The translations under genes and the position numbers were made by a program. Below the pieces are notes generated by a model. That model saw only the letters and a program-made list of their open reading frames with translations. It did no database searches and was not told the origin of the DNA. A stretch of 64,000 bases of DNA from Clytia hemisphaerica (taxonomy: Eukaryota; Cnidaria; Hydrozoa; Leptothecata; Clytiidae): contig CACVBU010000178.1 in assembly GCA_902728285.1 (NCBI GenBank), positions 2,046,001 to 2,110,000 on the forward strand, read 5' to 3'. Positions 32,136 through 45,400 of this stretch are shown piece by piece. Position 1 is the first letter of the stretch; each line of letters begins with the position of its first letter.

Positions 32136-33797
32136 CAGTTGGGTGTTTAAGATAAAAACAGCAATTATTGCTCTTTTCGGCAATTTTTCAACGATGAAAT
32201 GCTGAATCAGGAAAATATGTTGTCCTTGTACACGTTTTTGTTTTTATAAGGAACACGTTTATAAGGAACTTGAGGCTGAAGATGGTCTGAGAAATAAGGA
32301 ATTGTTAAGGAACTGCTCAGGCTGAGAATAAAAAAACAAGCTAAGGAATAGCAAGAGTTCAATTTGAACTTGAACATTTACAACAACCTAAATAAAAAGA
32401 CAGAAATATTACTGAAACGCCTTTCAATATGTCAAAAAGATAAAAAATGCTGATAAAGAAGCTACACACTTAGCAAATCCAAACTTAACCGCTAAGTAAC
32501 TAAGGAACTCGATAAGGCAGATGGGGTCGGTACTAAAATCCAAGACATATATGAGTACTAAAAGGTTTTTTGACAATTTTAGTACACAATGTACTAAAAC
32601 TTTTTTTGACATTTTTGCATAGTGACCACCTAAATTAGGCTTATTTTGGAATTTGGTTCAGAGAATGGCGGTCTTTGGACTTTCAACAAAATGCCAACTC
32701 TGGTTATTTAAGCTGTCAATGAACCTGATCTATCTCTCTCTATTCTAGATAAAGACTCAGAAACAGTCAAGACACTTTTGCTCTGCTCTACTTTAGTTAT
32801 TGCAAAGATTGATTGGTTATTTATCACCTCTAATTTACAGCTTGCTATTTCTTTTCTATCCAGTTATCCATGGTTCTTTACAAAAACAAAGCATTCAACT
32901 TCGAAAACATTTTTTATTCCTTAGTATATAAAAGCAGAACATTAAATACACCCCTATTTCACAGCCCGGTGAACCTTTTTCCTCAGTGGGGATATAAATT
33001 CTTATTGAAATGCTAATGGGATAGAAATTCTATTGGGTGGTTTTGGATTGCAATTTTTTTATCATGGAATTTCGAGTCAAAGTCAATTTTCAGTGGGAAT
33101 GAAATTCAAGGGTATTTTCCCACTGGGGACGAAATGTTTGCTTAATTTATGACACAGGGGTGTTTAAATCTTTAATAGAAAGTTTTTATTTTTTTGATTT
33201 TGCCTAAAATAAATGGTCGATAGTTAAATTTCCTAAAATTTGGTGATTTTTAGTACTCTGTACTAAAATATTTCTTAAATTTATTGAAGACCCCACCTAA
33301 TTTGGGATTTTAGTACATATGGTACTAAAATGCTTTAAGGCCTTTTTTTAATACCACCACGTCACTAAAAGTCATGATGGCTCGGAGCCATTTTAAGGTT
33401 CTTTATAAAAAAAAAATGTGTAAGGGCAAAGATGTCAGAGGTGTTTGAGAATTGTGAAATTGCATTGAGAAAAAGGTTTTTCTGATTTTTAAAAGTGATT
33501 TTTTCAATTTTCGTTGCTCAACCTGTGCTCAATAACATGAAAAGTTATAAAATAATATGTAAAAAAATCCTGCATCGATGCAGAAACACAGCCAGGAAGA
33601 GATAACAAAACCCCTGTTGTAAGTTTGTTTACACATTACTCATTTTTCTAGCTGCATTTCCAACAAAAACCAGTTGAAATCGAGGCACGGTGGGCCTACT
33701 TATTACAAGGGTGTCAAATACCATGTGTTCAATAATAAAATCAACTTTTCTTTCAAAAACGGCAATAATTGCCGTTTTTATCTTAAACACCCAACTG
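32136..33797. mobile_element. 1.66-kb TIR element with CAGTTGGGTGTTTAAG ends
   Basis: Left CAGTTGGGTGTTTAAGATAA and right TTATCTTAAACACCCAACTG are inverted for about 35 bp, including AGCAATTATTGC-type inner palindromes. The CAG start fits hAT, but no 8-bp target duplication is evident. The interior holds scattered TACTAAAAT words and a nested MITE-A copy. No transposase frame. Confidence 0.65.
32947..33163 (-). mobile_element. MITE-A copy nested in the 1.66-kb element
   Basis: Starts TACACCCCTATTTCACAGCC and ends TGACACAGGGGTGT. Internal CAGTGGGGAT and CCACTGGGGAC words are present. Inverse orientation to 25933-26099. Confidence 0.78.
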
Positions 33798-33924
33798 GTT
33801 GAATTGTATGCAAAAATTATGGTGGCCGAATTGCCGTGGTGAAATTCCCTTAGAAAGTATGCAAAACATATGCAAAAAGAAAGTATTAAAAACTTACATG
33901 CATAATTGGCATTATATTAAAGTG

Positions 33925-34449
33925 TACCGTCAACTGCTCCAACTTGGGACTATCTTACCCAACATGGGACGGCCATTCCACCACCATTTCACCGAACCTC
34001 CAAAGTCATTTGATTTGAGTTCAATGAACCGCTTATTAAAAAATACACAATTTCTCTTTCGCACCGAGTAGGCTTTTAAATTGAAATATGAAAAAAATCC
34101 CTAGTGGAAACACACGTGAATGTGAGCGTTTGACGTCACTCGCGCGGCAAGTTACACACTTCGCTATTTGTTAATCCCATTGGCCGGTAGGCGGTTAGGC
34201 GGTGGGCGTTCTCTAATTCTCCATTCAGCGTCCAGTCGTTTTAAATGAAAACAAAAGTTAAAAAGGGCACGCTATCAGTGAAAGTTATCGTGACATGTTA
34301 TGACAGAAAGTAGTATGATTGATAAACTTTGTGGAGTTATCAAAACAAATTTGTTGTCAAAGAGATTTAACAGTAAGTGAAAATACAGGCCAGATATCAA
34401 CAAGTCCCATGTTGCGTACACTCGTCCCAAGTTGGAGCAGTTGACAGTA
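33925..34449. mobile_element. 525-bp TIR element carrying a promoter-like motif cluster
   Basis: Left TACCGTCAACTGCTCCAACT and right AGTTGGAGCAGTTGACAGTA are inverted for about 25 bp, with a second paired block CAACATGGGAC / GTCCCATGTTG. Inside, a CpG-rich centre (34110-34210) carries CACGTG (34113-34118), TGACGTCA (34131-34138) and an inverted CCAAT box (ATTGG, 34180-34184). Confidence 0.75.
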
Positions 34450-34911
34450 ATATTGTAGAAGAAAGATTAAATTAGCTTCTTTTGAAAACTAGAAATAATC
34501 AAATTTGCTCATCTCTTAGAACAAGCACTTCAAAAAACCATAACATTAGACAAAAACTCAAGCTGAAAAATCACCCGCAAAGCTACAAAAATAATCCTTA
34601 ATCGGCTGATGGTAAATTATTCTCTTGGGAATAGAACGGCCAAACGTTAAAATCAAAACAATGATCTGAACCCGCTGAATGTGTGACGTCATAATTACTG
34701 CTTTCAGTTTGCGTGTTTTGAAAATTTGATGTGTGTACTCCGTCTTGGTGGAATTTTTTAATGGCATGAAAACAGAATATGCAATATCTTTAAGAACAAA
34801 TTTTTAGAAGGCTTTTGTTGTTCTGTAAATATTTCCATATTTTCTTGTTTTAATGATTATAATATTTCTTTATAAGATGGTTTGTTGTCTTTTTAATCTT
34901 TGTGTAAACTT
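34450..34911. other. AT-rich intergenic sequence
   Basis: Nothing recognised beyond a 69-codon minus-strand frame without protein features. Confidence 0.4.
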
Positions 34912-34921
34912 GCATATGTTT

Positions 34922-35491
34922 GGTTAGTGTAAAACACAGGTCACAGGTGTTGACAGGTCAGCTTCAATTACTGTAAAACACAAAGAAAATGTTTGAAAAA
35001 CAGTTGTTAATGTCAAAAATATAATTCCAAAGGTATTTTATTGATTTAGAACTATTTTAAAGCTAAAAATCTACCCACGTGATTTCGCGTTTTATGCGTT
35101 TTATTTATATCACACATGTAAAAAAATTATCTTTTCAATGTTATACGCATGTTACGTATGTTATATATGCAAAGAATAAAAAAAATTTCAAATATCGATC
35201 TCACCTTTGCTTTAAACAGCTCCCTAACAGGAAAATAGCTGTTTATCACTATGCCATAACCTCATACTTTGAGATAACGTCATTATTTACATAATTTAAG
35301 TGTCATTTGTTGTCAATATTTGGGGTTGATGATTTGTTGTTTTGGTCTTCTAAATAACATATCTTGATATTACATTTCCATTACATATAATATTTTCAGG
35401 AACTTATGTTATGAGTTGTATGTTACAAGTGCGTTACAGTTTTCCGGTCTGTAATTTGTATGACCCTGTGACCTGTGTTTTACACTAACCG
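34922..35491. mobile_element. 570-bp Mutator-like MITE with 10-bp target duplication
   Basis: Inverted ends GGTTAGTGTAAAACACAGG / CCTGTGTTTTACACTAACC. The exact direct repeat GCATATGTTT flanks both sides (34912-34921 and 35492-35501). A 9-10 bp duplication is typical of Mutator-like elements; the class is inferred from that. No transposase frame. Confidence 0.82.
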
Positions 35492-35501
35492 GCATATGTT
35501 T

Positions 35502-37471
35502 TGCATATTTTCCAACTAAATCCAACCACTGCTTTTTCGTTCCTCTATTTTTGCATACAATTCAACATAGTGGATGGAAAGGCCTATTTTAGCAATTTTT
35601 TGTCTTTTTGGGCGAATTTCCAAGGTATAGGTGCACCTTGTCCGGACCAGGTGTTTTATCAGGTGTTCTTTTCCAGTGCGAAACTTGGTATTTCCAAACT
35701 TTTCCTCGAGTTGAGCCTTGCAAACTGGAAGCTACGCAGCCAGAGTACCCCGGAGTCCTGGTCTTTTTCTGATAATAGAAAAGTGGCAGAAGAATCTTTT
35801 TAGTGCGAGAATGGGGGAATCTCATTCAAAAAGACAGTACAGGAGGTTTCTTAGGGGGGACCGGCGCTTTCTGTGACAAGTAAGAGTTTGACTTACTCTG
35901 CTTAACGAGACTCTCCCACTCAATACAATCAGCTTGGACAAATTCTTGTCTTTTGTTTTTGATATAATCTAGCTCAAACATCAGTAAGCACATCCTTGCA
36001 ATTGCATGGGGTGTAAATTTTCAACAGGTATTCCATACCCGGAGTGTAAATGCAATTTAAAGACATCTTGGGCAAAACATGCTAATTTGACCTTTAAATG
36101 AAAAATGGCAAAAGACGAATTGAATCAGCAACTTTATTTCTGCCATAAAATAATCTTCAAATATGTAAGAAAAAAATGACCCATTAGGAAAAAATTTCAT
36201 CTCCAATTTTTTGCAAATACAACTTAAAAAATTGTTCTCTTCCAGCTGCTAAATCTTGATTCAAGAAAAATGAAACAATATGAAATGATAAATTTGGCGA
36301 TTTATGATCTAGTAAGCAGGAAATATAGTATCAGGACCTGCAGGCAACCTTGTAGGTTAGTGTTTGGGTTTGGATAGGTAGTGGTTGTGTATCAAATTGG
36401 CTAGGAATTTGATTATTATCAGTTAGGGTCAGCCTTGGAGCTTGAAACAAGCCTTCTTTTGTGATTTCTCTTAATATATGGTCTTTGCATTTAGTGGGTT
36501 CCAATCCCACCCGTGACAATCTTTTGGAAAATTATTCAAAAATTGAAACGATGAAAACTGAAACTTTCATAAAATAATTCACAAAGCTCCAAAAATCAGA
36601 AAACATACAAACTAGAGACTGAAAAATAATAAGAAATGAGACCGAATGAGACTTTCACTACTGTAAAGAACCCACGACCAATACATTTTGGTTGGTTGAT
36701 TAAATAACTGTTGCATTTTGTTTCAAGCTTTCAACTTTTATATTTACTTGTCTTGGGATCTCGAACTTGATTCATGTAACTCTCTCGTCCTTGTTGTTGC
36801 AATTGCATGCTGTAGATGACTGATGTTGTTTTTTCTGAAGCTTTGATTTTTTGGAGTTTTGAACCAAAATTGGTGAAAGATCATTCTTTCCCACTTGTGG
36901 CTTCTACTTTGACCTCTCATTAGTTTCCTTTATGGATTGCTTGTGTCATTGATGACTCCTGGTCCTGAAATGGAAACACACAAATTTTGGCAAGCTGATT
37001 ACCTATTGATTGAATGATTATTCATTGATTAGCTTTTAAAGATGATCACAATTGATAACAGTAAATGAGTATGCAAGCTTTAAAACAGTGCTCAACCAAA
37101 ACTAGGAGCACATATACAATCAAGAAAAAAGGCTTTTTTTTTTGCCACAAGACTCAGAGTTTCATGTTTCTACAATCATCATCACAATCAATAGCCAATT
37201 GATGAAAAAAAACAATTGATACTCATGATTTTAGAAAAGGCTTGGTTTATTTTGGTCATAGGTTGGAAATTGTTATTCAATTGTATCATGCGGGAGATTC
37301 TGGGCTAAAACAATATCTTTTCACATTCTCTTCTGCCATCTTGGATTAATATATAATTTATATATCAAAATGCAAGATGAAAAAACCTCTGGTATTTACG
37401 AGTCGGCATTTCGAAATCAACTCCGATTTCGTGTTAGGAGTTCACGTTTAGAGGTGATTATATTCACTTTT
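35502..37471. other. 2-kb intergenic stretch with a tRNA-like B-box relic
   Basis: At about 36494-36520, GTGGGTTCCAATCCCAC makes a perfect T-arm with a B-box-like loop, as in decayed tRNA-derived SINEs; no matching A box or anticodon arm was found. A 100-codon frame at 35501-35803 is unsupported. Confidence 0.4.
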
Positions 37472-37669
37472 TCAGCTAAACATAGATTGCAGCTTTTTGA
37501 GCCATTTCTGTAACAATGCGTGATCGATTATTTCCCAGGATAGAATTGGTTCCGCTCCATTTCTTTTCAGATTCCAGTAGTGGTTCAATAATTGAGTGTG
37601 GTTGGTAGATTCCTTGTGGTTCAAGGTAAACTTGTGGGAGTGCCATCTGGTTTTGAAGGTGTTACTCAT
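37472..37669 (-). pseudogene. Penelope-like element GIY-YIG endonuclease fragment
   Basis: 65 minus-strand codons: NTFKTRWHSHKFTLNH, then TQLLNHYWNLKRNG and ILSWEIIDHA. This order (FKxRWxxH, TxLxxxxWxLK, IxWxII) is the centre of the GIY-YIG domain found at the C-terminus of Penelope retroelements. The GIY/YIG strands and the downstream Cys motif are absent, and no reverse transcriptase lies beside it, so it is a relic. A host GIY-YIG gene is less likely. Confidence 0.6.
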
Positions 37670-37904
37670 AGATTAAAATAAAAATCAGCAAATGGCCCTT
37701 TCCAGAATTTTCAAAGACATTTACTTTTTGCGAAAAGGGCTGCAATTCTCAAAAATCTCAAAAGTTTTGTTAGCAATTAGTTTGTACGCCTAATGTAGTA
37801 TCTGATGATGAGCCGTCATATTATTCTTTTGGTCTTTAAAAGTTCTACTTGTTGTAAATTGCATTTTGCTTTGTAAAAAAATCCGGATAACATTTTTTGT
37901 AAGT

Positions 37905-38450
37905 TCCCAATTTTCAACATCACTTGAGAAGAATTTAAGAAAAAGATTAAAATAGTTAGAGACTAAGGCGCTCTTTCATTTATCTCTAATATCAAAACAA
38001 GGTACTTTAGAAAAGCCTGTAATTTTCCTGCAAATCTCCTTGCTTTTGTTTTTTGGAAAATACTTCACATATTATTGCTATTAAAAAAATTCCTTAAAAT
38101 TATTGATGTTTTTCATGCTGCTGTAAAATGTGTATAGAAATTACTATATAACTGCAGTAGCGTGGCCAAGAGGGGCACAAACTTGTGTAGAAGAGCAAAT
38201 TTTTATGACACTGTAATTATCTATTCATAGTATTAAAAACTAAATCATAAAGGCATAAAAATCTGCTCTCCTACACAAATTTTGCACCCCTCTTGGCTAC
38301 GCTACTGAGCTGGATAAAACCGCGTGTCTAGAAATCCATTGTCCAGCAAGCCTAGTCTTTGCCCTCCTTTGTCATTGTCCCAGTCTGTAATAAATCACTT
38401 AAAACATGTAAAACAAGCTTTTATTTTGAATTTGTTTGCAAAGGTTTTTT
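37905..38450 (+). repeat. segmental duplication, copy 1
   Basis: Matches 39010-39410 along most of its length (TCTAATATCAAAACAAG, TGGAAAATACTTCACAT, GTCCAGCAAGCC). The copies are about 1.1 kb apart in direct orientation. Copy 1 alone contains the MITE at 38155-38307. Confidence 0.75.
38155..38307. mobile_element. 153-bp hAT-like MITE (CAGTAGCGTGGCCAAG)
   Basis: Inverted ends CAGTAGCGTGGCCAAGAGG and CCTCTTGGCTACGCTACTG, with arms of about 43 bp. It is absent from the equivalent place in the duplicate near 39265, so insertion followed the duplication. CAG...CTG ends suit hAT. No clean 8-bp duplication. Confidence 0.82.
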
Positions 38451-38483
38451 TTCAAGCAAAATAACATTTTCTGTCACAAACTA

Positions 38484-38780
38484 TGGGGGGGGAGTTCTTA
38501 CATGGGATCCTACGTTGATGGGGGGGCCAATGCAAATGGGGGATTTCAGGATTTTTTTATTGGAAGTGGGGGTAGAAATTGCAGAAGTTAGATATAATAT
38601 CTCAAATAGATGATTAAATGTGTCTACATTTCCAGCATGTGTGTGATCATTGCAGGAAATTGTTATTTTTGTTAAGTTATTATGCAAAATATACATAAAT
38701 CACAAAATTATTCTTCCAATGGGGGGGACCCCAGAAAAAGGGTATGTTGGGGGAGAAGACCATATGGGGGTTTTAGGCCC
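38484..38780 (+). other. G-run cluster, possible G-quadruplex DNA
   Basis: Runs of 5-8 G recur (ATGGGGGGGG, TGGGGGGGCC, ATGGGGGAT, GTGGGGGTAG, ATGGGGGGGACC) within AT-rich DNA between the two duplicated segments. Minus-strand C runs would result if transcribed the other way. Function unknown. Confidence 0.5.
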
Positions 38781-39009
38781 CAAATGAGAGGTCCTAAAAA
38801 CCTGGAGGACACCATGTTCTCATTCTGTGAAGAAAGGGAAGAAGCTTGAGGTTTCTTATACTTTGTGTCTTTGTGTTTTAATTTAGGATTGGGTACTTCG
38901 AGTAAGTAAAAATTTAACGGGGGAGGATCATTAGCATGCTTTTATTTGCTTAAAAGCAGTCCATAGTCATGTGACAGCAATCCTGATAATATTTTTATTA
39001 AGTCCAATT

Positions 39010-39410
39010 CAACATCACCTGAGAGAAAATTAACGCTTCATAAAGATTAAAATACTTATTGTTCGTGTCTAAGTTGCTGTTTCATTTATTTCTAATATCA
39101 AAACAAGATATTTAGAAAAGTCTGTAATTATTTCCTACAAGTCTCCTTGCTTTTTGTTTTTGGAAAATACTTCACATTATTGCTATAAAAAAAATAGAAA
39201 TTCCTTAAAATTAATGACTTTTTTCATACTGCTATAATATGCATAGAAATTAGTAAAAGTTTTAAAAATGGATAAAGCTTGTGTATAGAAACCCTTTGTC
39301 CAGCAAGCCCAATCTTTGCCCTCGTTTTACATTGTCCTAGACCGTAATGAATCCCTTAAAACATGTTAAACAAGCTTTGTATTTTGAAGATTTGTTATCA
39401 ATGAAAACAA
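39010..39410 (+). repeat. segmental duplication, copy 2
   Basis: Second copy of the segment at 37905-38450, diverged by point changes and small indels and lacking the hAT-like MITE. Confidence 0.75.
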
Positions 39411-42400
39411 ATTAATCTTTTCTGGCACGTAAATCGACAGAAGGTGCATTGTCCAACAGTCTTTGTTACATGGTATTGCGCAAAATATAGTGAATTTGCC
39501 ATGGGACATGCCCCTATTGTTGTTGTCGTCCTGTGTTTATTTCAAACATTTTGTAATGTCAATAATAATCCATAAATAATGACAAAGTCTACTTTAGGTT
39601 TTTTCTAAATCTTCAAACCTTAATGAGTAGTGAAGCTTCCTATGGTTTGGCTTTAAGCAGCAATGCTTGGGTTGAAAATCCTGATTTTTTTATGAAATTT
39701 TGTTATTCTTTTGTTTCTTTTGTAAGTTTTTATTAGTTTTTAGTTCAGGAGTGTGAAATTTGGTATCTCTATAATATCTTTCCTTTTTGCTAATTGCAGG
39801 TGCATTGGCAAAATATTGCTACTAAAACTCTTATTGATCATCTCGTTGAAACATTTGAATGCTTTTTGTAGTGTGTTGAGAAATTTGTTTAACTAAGGTA
39901 AAATATGTTCGTAATTTTGAATTTGTTGCTGTATGAGGAGTGTAGCCTAATCACAATGTTTCATTTGCTTTTCCTGGTGATCTGTCTTGAAAAGCAATTT
40001 GCTGAAGTTTGTAAATGTTGGCCTTTGATATTGAACATTTCAATACAGGAATTGGAGACTTTATTTTTTGCTGAACAGGGTTGTGTACAACAAATAAAGA
40101 ATGATTCTGAATGTACTGACCAAGTTAATTTTGACTATAATGTTTGTTGTTGTTTCACCCATCTCTATGAAGTTTCCATGTCGTGTTTCTTTTTTCCAAA
40201 GAGAAAGAAAACATGTCGATGTTGTTTTTATCTTTAGATTTGATCCAAATATTTAGATTTTCCACTATCAAATCTTTTTATCAGGATTTCATTTATCTAC
40301 TTCAATGAAAAGCTTTTACTGAATGTCTATAAAGATTGACTGGTCTCTCTTTTGTGTTTTTTAGGTTTCTCTCAACAGCTTAAAGGTGATAACGGTTGTC
40401 CCTTTATTACAGTGTTCCAGCCATAGAAAACACCCTTAAACCCTTTGAAGACATATGTCTATGAGCCATCAGGACTTTTTTTCATTGAGATTATAAAATA
40501 AGCTTTGGAACCGAAGGGGCGTTTGGCTTGTGAAATATCTGAATTTTCTTGAAATGAAATTTTACTTTAATTATAATATTGAGATTTGTCATGATTGTGA
40601 CTTAGTTTTTCTTTTTTTTACCCTTTGGATAATTAGTTTCGGCATCCTAAATAAGAACAAAAGTTCGTTATTGTTGTATTCCAATGGGTAATTTCATTTT
40701 TGTGTTTTTCTATCCTAGAGGAGGGAGATTGATTTTTCAATTTGGTTGGAGGTCCGTCTAGATCTCTGATGATATTGATTTTCATCCGGTTTGAAAAGAA
40801 CCTAAACATGGGATCCGTGTTTTGTGGCGTTGAAACACTTTAGTTCACTCCCCATCGCTCCTTTCTTTTCAATTACAGTAATGCTGTTAAAAGCTTTTAT
40901 CCTGCGTTACTTGATGTTTGGCTCAATTCGCAATAGAGATAATCCTTTCCTGTCATTCTCTGTTGATGTAATTTCAGTTTCCTGGCAAAGCTTTTGTTTA
41001 TGTTTATCACCGTCTCTTCAATGCAATATCTTTTGTTTGTTTGCTATAAGTTGTTGCTCTATTAGTTACAGGCGTTTTGTCTTATGGAGAATATTTTTAA
41101 GCTTTTTATTCCAAGCTGTTTCTTGATAATCATTTTATCCTGTGAGAAAACGAATTGCTTTTCCTCGATGCATCTTTTTTGAAGAAGATAGACAGGGATT
41201 TGTTCATCTACATATATTTTTTGTTTTCCACAGAAGGTATTAAATTGGACTTTTTTTGTTTTGCAAATTTCACATCATCAGTCCCTAGAGAAGTCCATGG
41301 TAATTATCCAAATATTATAAATACTTTGTTTTTACTTTATGAATGACTTTTAGTAAAATACTTTCTTCTGATGATTATGGTGTAGAAGTGGTCATTAAAT
41401 AATTTGCTACAAATTTATACAGTAATCTCTGGAATCCAAATTTAACCAACTGGAATTTTTATCTTTCAACATAACCATGAATCAAAAGAATTCGTAGTAT
41501 TTACAAAATATGAATGGTTTTGTAAGGCGCTTTAATCAAAGGGTCCGGCTACTATATTGATAATTCTATAACTTTTTTGCTTAGCTAGTTGTCAAGCTAA
41601 GTCTTCCTTTTGAAAGCTTATAATATGTCGTCAGGCTAACAGCGAACTCCATTAAGGCGCATAGTATATCAGAGTAAAGTTGAATCATTCCAGTTTAGAG
41701 CTCTACTACAGTAGTAGATGAATTTGTATTAAAATTGATTAAGCTTTTAAAGTTTTTCTCTTCCTATTTTAAAGTTAAGGCGACTTTCTTTTTGTGATGT
41801 CATTGTGCTTTTCGAATTAAAAGACTGAAGTCGGAGGGCTGATTCACCCCTGAGAAAAATGACGTCATTTTTCCAGTTGGATAAAAATCATAGAAAGATA
41901 GAAAGGAAAAGTGTAGAGAGAGAGAGAGGAGAGAGAGAGAGGGTTATGATAAAAAGACTTCCATGTTATCTCGGCTGGATTGCTGTATAGAAAACCCGAA
42001 AGATCTCTTATACTGGCTTTTTGAGTTGTAACAGTTCTCGTTGTGTGAATTCGTGTGTTACTTTTTCTTTCCAACCTTCAAAGTTTTTTTATAACAAGAA
42101 TCTCAGAATGAGGGGAGTGAACTATGTGTTTTAGCCGCACATAGGGAAAGTTATATTTGAAATGAATACGGACTTGAATAAATTTTGGTTTTTGAAAGAG
42201 GCTTATGGGTTTTACAGAAAATTTATTTTAGTAATCTTTAATTCTTGAGTTACATTTTATTACTTTTTTCTTTCATAGCTTTTTCTCACAAAAATGTTTG
42301 ATTTTAAATGGAGGTCTAAGTGTCCAACGTTAAAAAGTGGGCGTTTTCCTTTTTTTTTGACCATGGCTTTAATTTCAGTCTAGTTCAAAGTTCAGTTGAT

Positions 42401-45400
42401 GTTATTTGATTTATCAGTGGAAAAGTTGAAATCATGGGCTCGCTAGAAGATCCAAGAATTAGTTAATTTTTTAGATACATAATGCCATATCTAACTGATT
42501 TGATTATGGAATACTGTGCACGCTTTAATTTTTTTTCACCTTTGATCTATAAGGAAGGAGTTTTACCTGATTTTGAACGACTTTTGACAACACATATAAA
42601 TTATAAAGAGCATGATGGTTTTCGAGTTTGACTGTTGTGATGGGTATATATTGATGATGCGAAATGGTTAACTGAAGCGATGAGCTTTATGACTGAACTT
42701 TGTTTATAATTTTAAACGGAGCTTCTGTTGAGCTTTTTATAAAGATTGCTATCCTCAATCCATTTTGATTGGCTCTTGAATGTCTCCCTCGATTAAAAAT
42801 GATCTTAGATTAGTTGGGGTTTCTCCTTGTTCCAATTTTGAAATAGTGCAGTAGCTTCAGGTAGGGTTTGCGCAAAGAAGGTTTATTTTCATATCCATAA
42901 TACCTTTGTTTAGATAAATATAAGTTTTCTAGCAATAGTTTCTAGTAGCCTTCTATTGGGGCTCGATGAATTAGATTATAATCTAATAGCGTGTATCTTT
43001 TGCGTTGTTGGTGATACTGTGAGGTAGATTTGAAAAGGAAAAAAAGAGTTTTCCTAAACGTAATTTCGCGCTCATATATTGTTTATGTTTGTGGTAGGGA
43101 TATCTGAAAGGGTGGATCTGTTTATTCTATGTCTCTATGCTAAACAATGCAATTCATTTGCGTAATGTTATCTTTGCAAACGATTCTTTTTACACCAATC
43201 AAAGTAAATTATGATGATGCTGTTTCTTCTTTTGTTTTCTCATTAATGATTTAATACTTCCAAATTGCTTGCTCGTCAAGAGGACATTGTTCATTTTAAG
43301 ATAGTTTTATGTGAATGACTACGTTTTTGATTGTTAAATGGGGGAGTTAACGACCAAAGTGTTTAAGCATGGAAGCATGATCGTTTCAATGTTGCTGACA
43401 CACGAGAAGTTTCTTGGCTTGTTTTTTAGATGAATTTGCTAGAATTGGGTTTTGCTGGCAATCGAGAAAGGAAATTTTTGAGTGATTTTTTGCATGCTTT
43501 TGCTTGAAAATTGATTTGTTACAAAGTTACTTTTTTTGTGTAGGATGGCTTGTGGTTTAAGATTTTTGTATTTTGCTTAGACAACGATAAAGCACCTTTT
43601 AGACAGTTTTTAGTTTCACATGACTTTTATACTAGTCTTGATGTCAATCCGAACTTGAAAAGACTTGATTTTTGACGGATTGTGGGACTTTCCTATCCAC
43701 GTGTTTTTTGTTTGTAAACATACTGGTTATTTAACGTTGTCGTCACGAAGTTGCTTTAGTTTTTGCTATGATCATCACATGAGTTCTGTTGTCAGCCTGA
43801 AAAGTTAAGTCAAGTATGGTAGGATGACCTGATTTGGTTTGGCATTGATATTCTGGTTAAAATTGAGAAGATTGAGAGTTGTACATTGTGCTGATATGGT
43901 TCTCGAGCTTTTTTTTGAAGGTTCGCAATCTTGCTTTCAGTCTTCTGAGAGTTAAGACAGGTATGGTTTTAGAACCTTGGTTTGTTCTATTCTGGTAAAA
44001 TAAACTAAGTGTACTACTACTAGGTTTACTGGTAAGACTTGTCTATCTTCGGCTATCTTTTTAAGGATTGCAAAATCTAATCTACAAATATATGCATTTT
44101 GTTGGAATGTAATTTGATCTCTTTTTTTCGGTATTTGTTTTTGGTGTCGACAACGTCATTTTTGTCACGACTTTTGTTATGCCAGCTAAAAATCAATACG
44201 TAAAATAATGAACTTTTTGAACTTTTCTGATGTATTTCCAAATCGTTAACAAAGCCAGTTCTACGTTTTTTTCAGTTTATTTTCAATTTTTTGAATTATT
44301 TTCAAGGTCAAATTCTTTATCAGAATTTCTAATTGAAAAAAAAAACCTTTTATAGTTTTGATTATGAAGATTAAGATTCTTGAAGAGCTGCTTTGGGAAG
44401 GTCTAGAGGAATTATTTCATAAATTTTTATCAGTTTCGTTATTTGATATATTGTTTTCCAAGAGAGTGTGTTTGGTTTTTTTCATCTTTTTATATCCTCA
44501 TTATGTATTATGTAACGATGAAAGTTCAGTGGTTCAGTCACATTAGCGTAGATAAAAATGCTTTTTGTTTTGTTTTTATTCTTGCGTCGATTCTCGAGTG
44601 ATGTGAATGTTATGGTGTTTTGTAGATATGACTTAGATTAACCAGTGACTGACCTGACGATTTGTGACTTTTCGTTACTGTGTACAAGATTTTTCTACTC
44701 TCCCAAAAATCATTTTCGACTGTACAGTTTTTCAAGTTTTTGAGATTGTTAGAATCCTATTTTGAGTTCGATTTATATTGCTTATCCCTTCACAATTGTA
44801 TAACTGTGTCCTATATAAAGTATAACTCTTCATCAAATCTAACCTTGATTTAGAAAACATTTTGTCATTTAACTTAGGATGAAACCACTGTATGAAAGTC
44901 ACTTTAATCTTTTTCTTGCTTTCTTTCTTACGTAAGCACTATTTATTACGCAAACTCGATCTTTGAACCGTAATAGTTTACACTGATTCTCATTATTCGT
45001 AACTATATTTTGATAATTTTAAAATCGGAATTTTGAAAACGCTCTTCTTGTATAACTCTTGTGGAGACAGACACATTCTTAGACGTAGTGATAAGAAGGA
45101 AGGATCTGAGATTTTTTGTAATAACACAGGTTTAACATATTTTAGGTAGTATTTAAATTCTCAAACACTGTTCAGCTCTTGTTGAAGAAGACTTTTTTTT
45201 TCAAATAGTGGCAACCTACTATATATGAAGAAAACGCTTGCTGTATGGTGACCGTTGATCCACAGTTGATCCAAACCCGGATCGATATTTTCTTGGCATT
45301 GAAAAACATTCGTAATAGAGGCATTTTTAAGCTTGTTTTCTTGTTATGTTATTTTTGGGAAAGAAAATTTGGTGACTTTACATAGTGAAACAATCTTGAT

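Noticed and set aside
40824-41346. Hydrophobic open frames (100 and 63 codons)
   Set aside because: They are F/L/S-rich because the plus strand is T-rich; no signal or domain pattern supports a gene.
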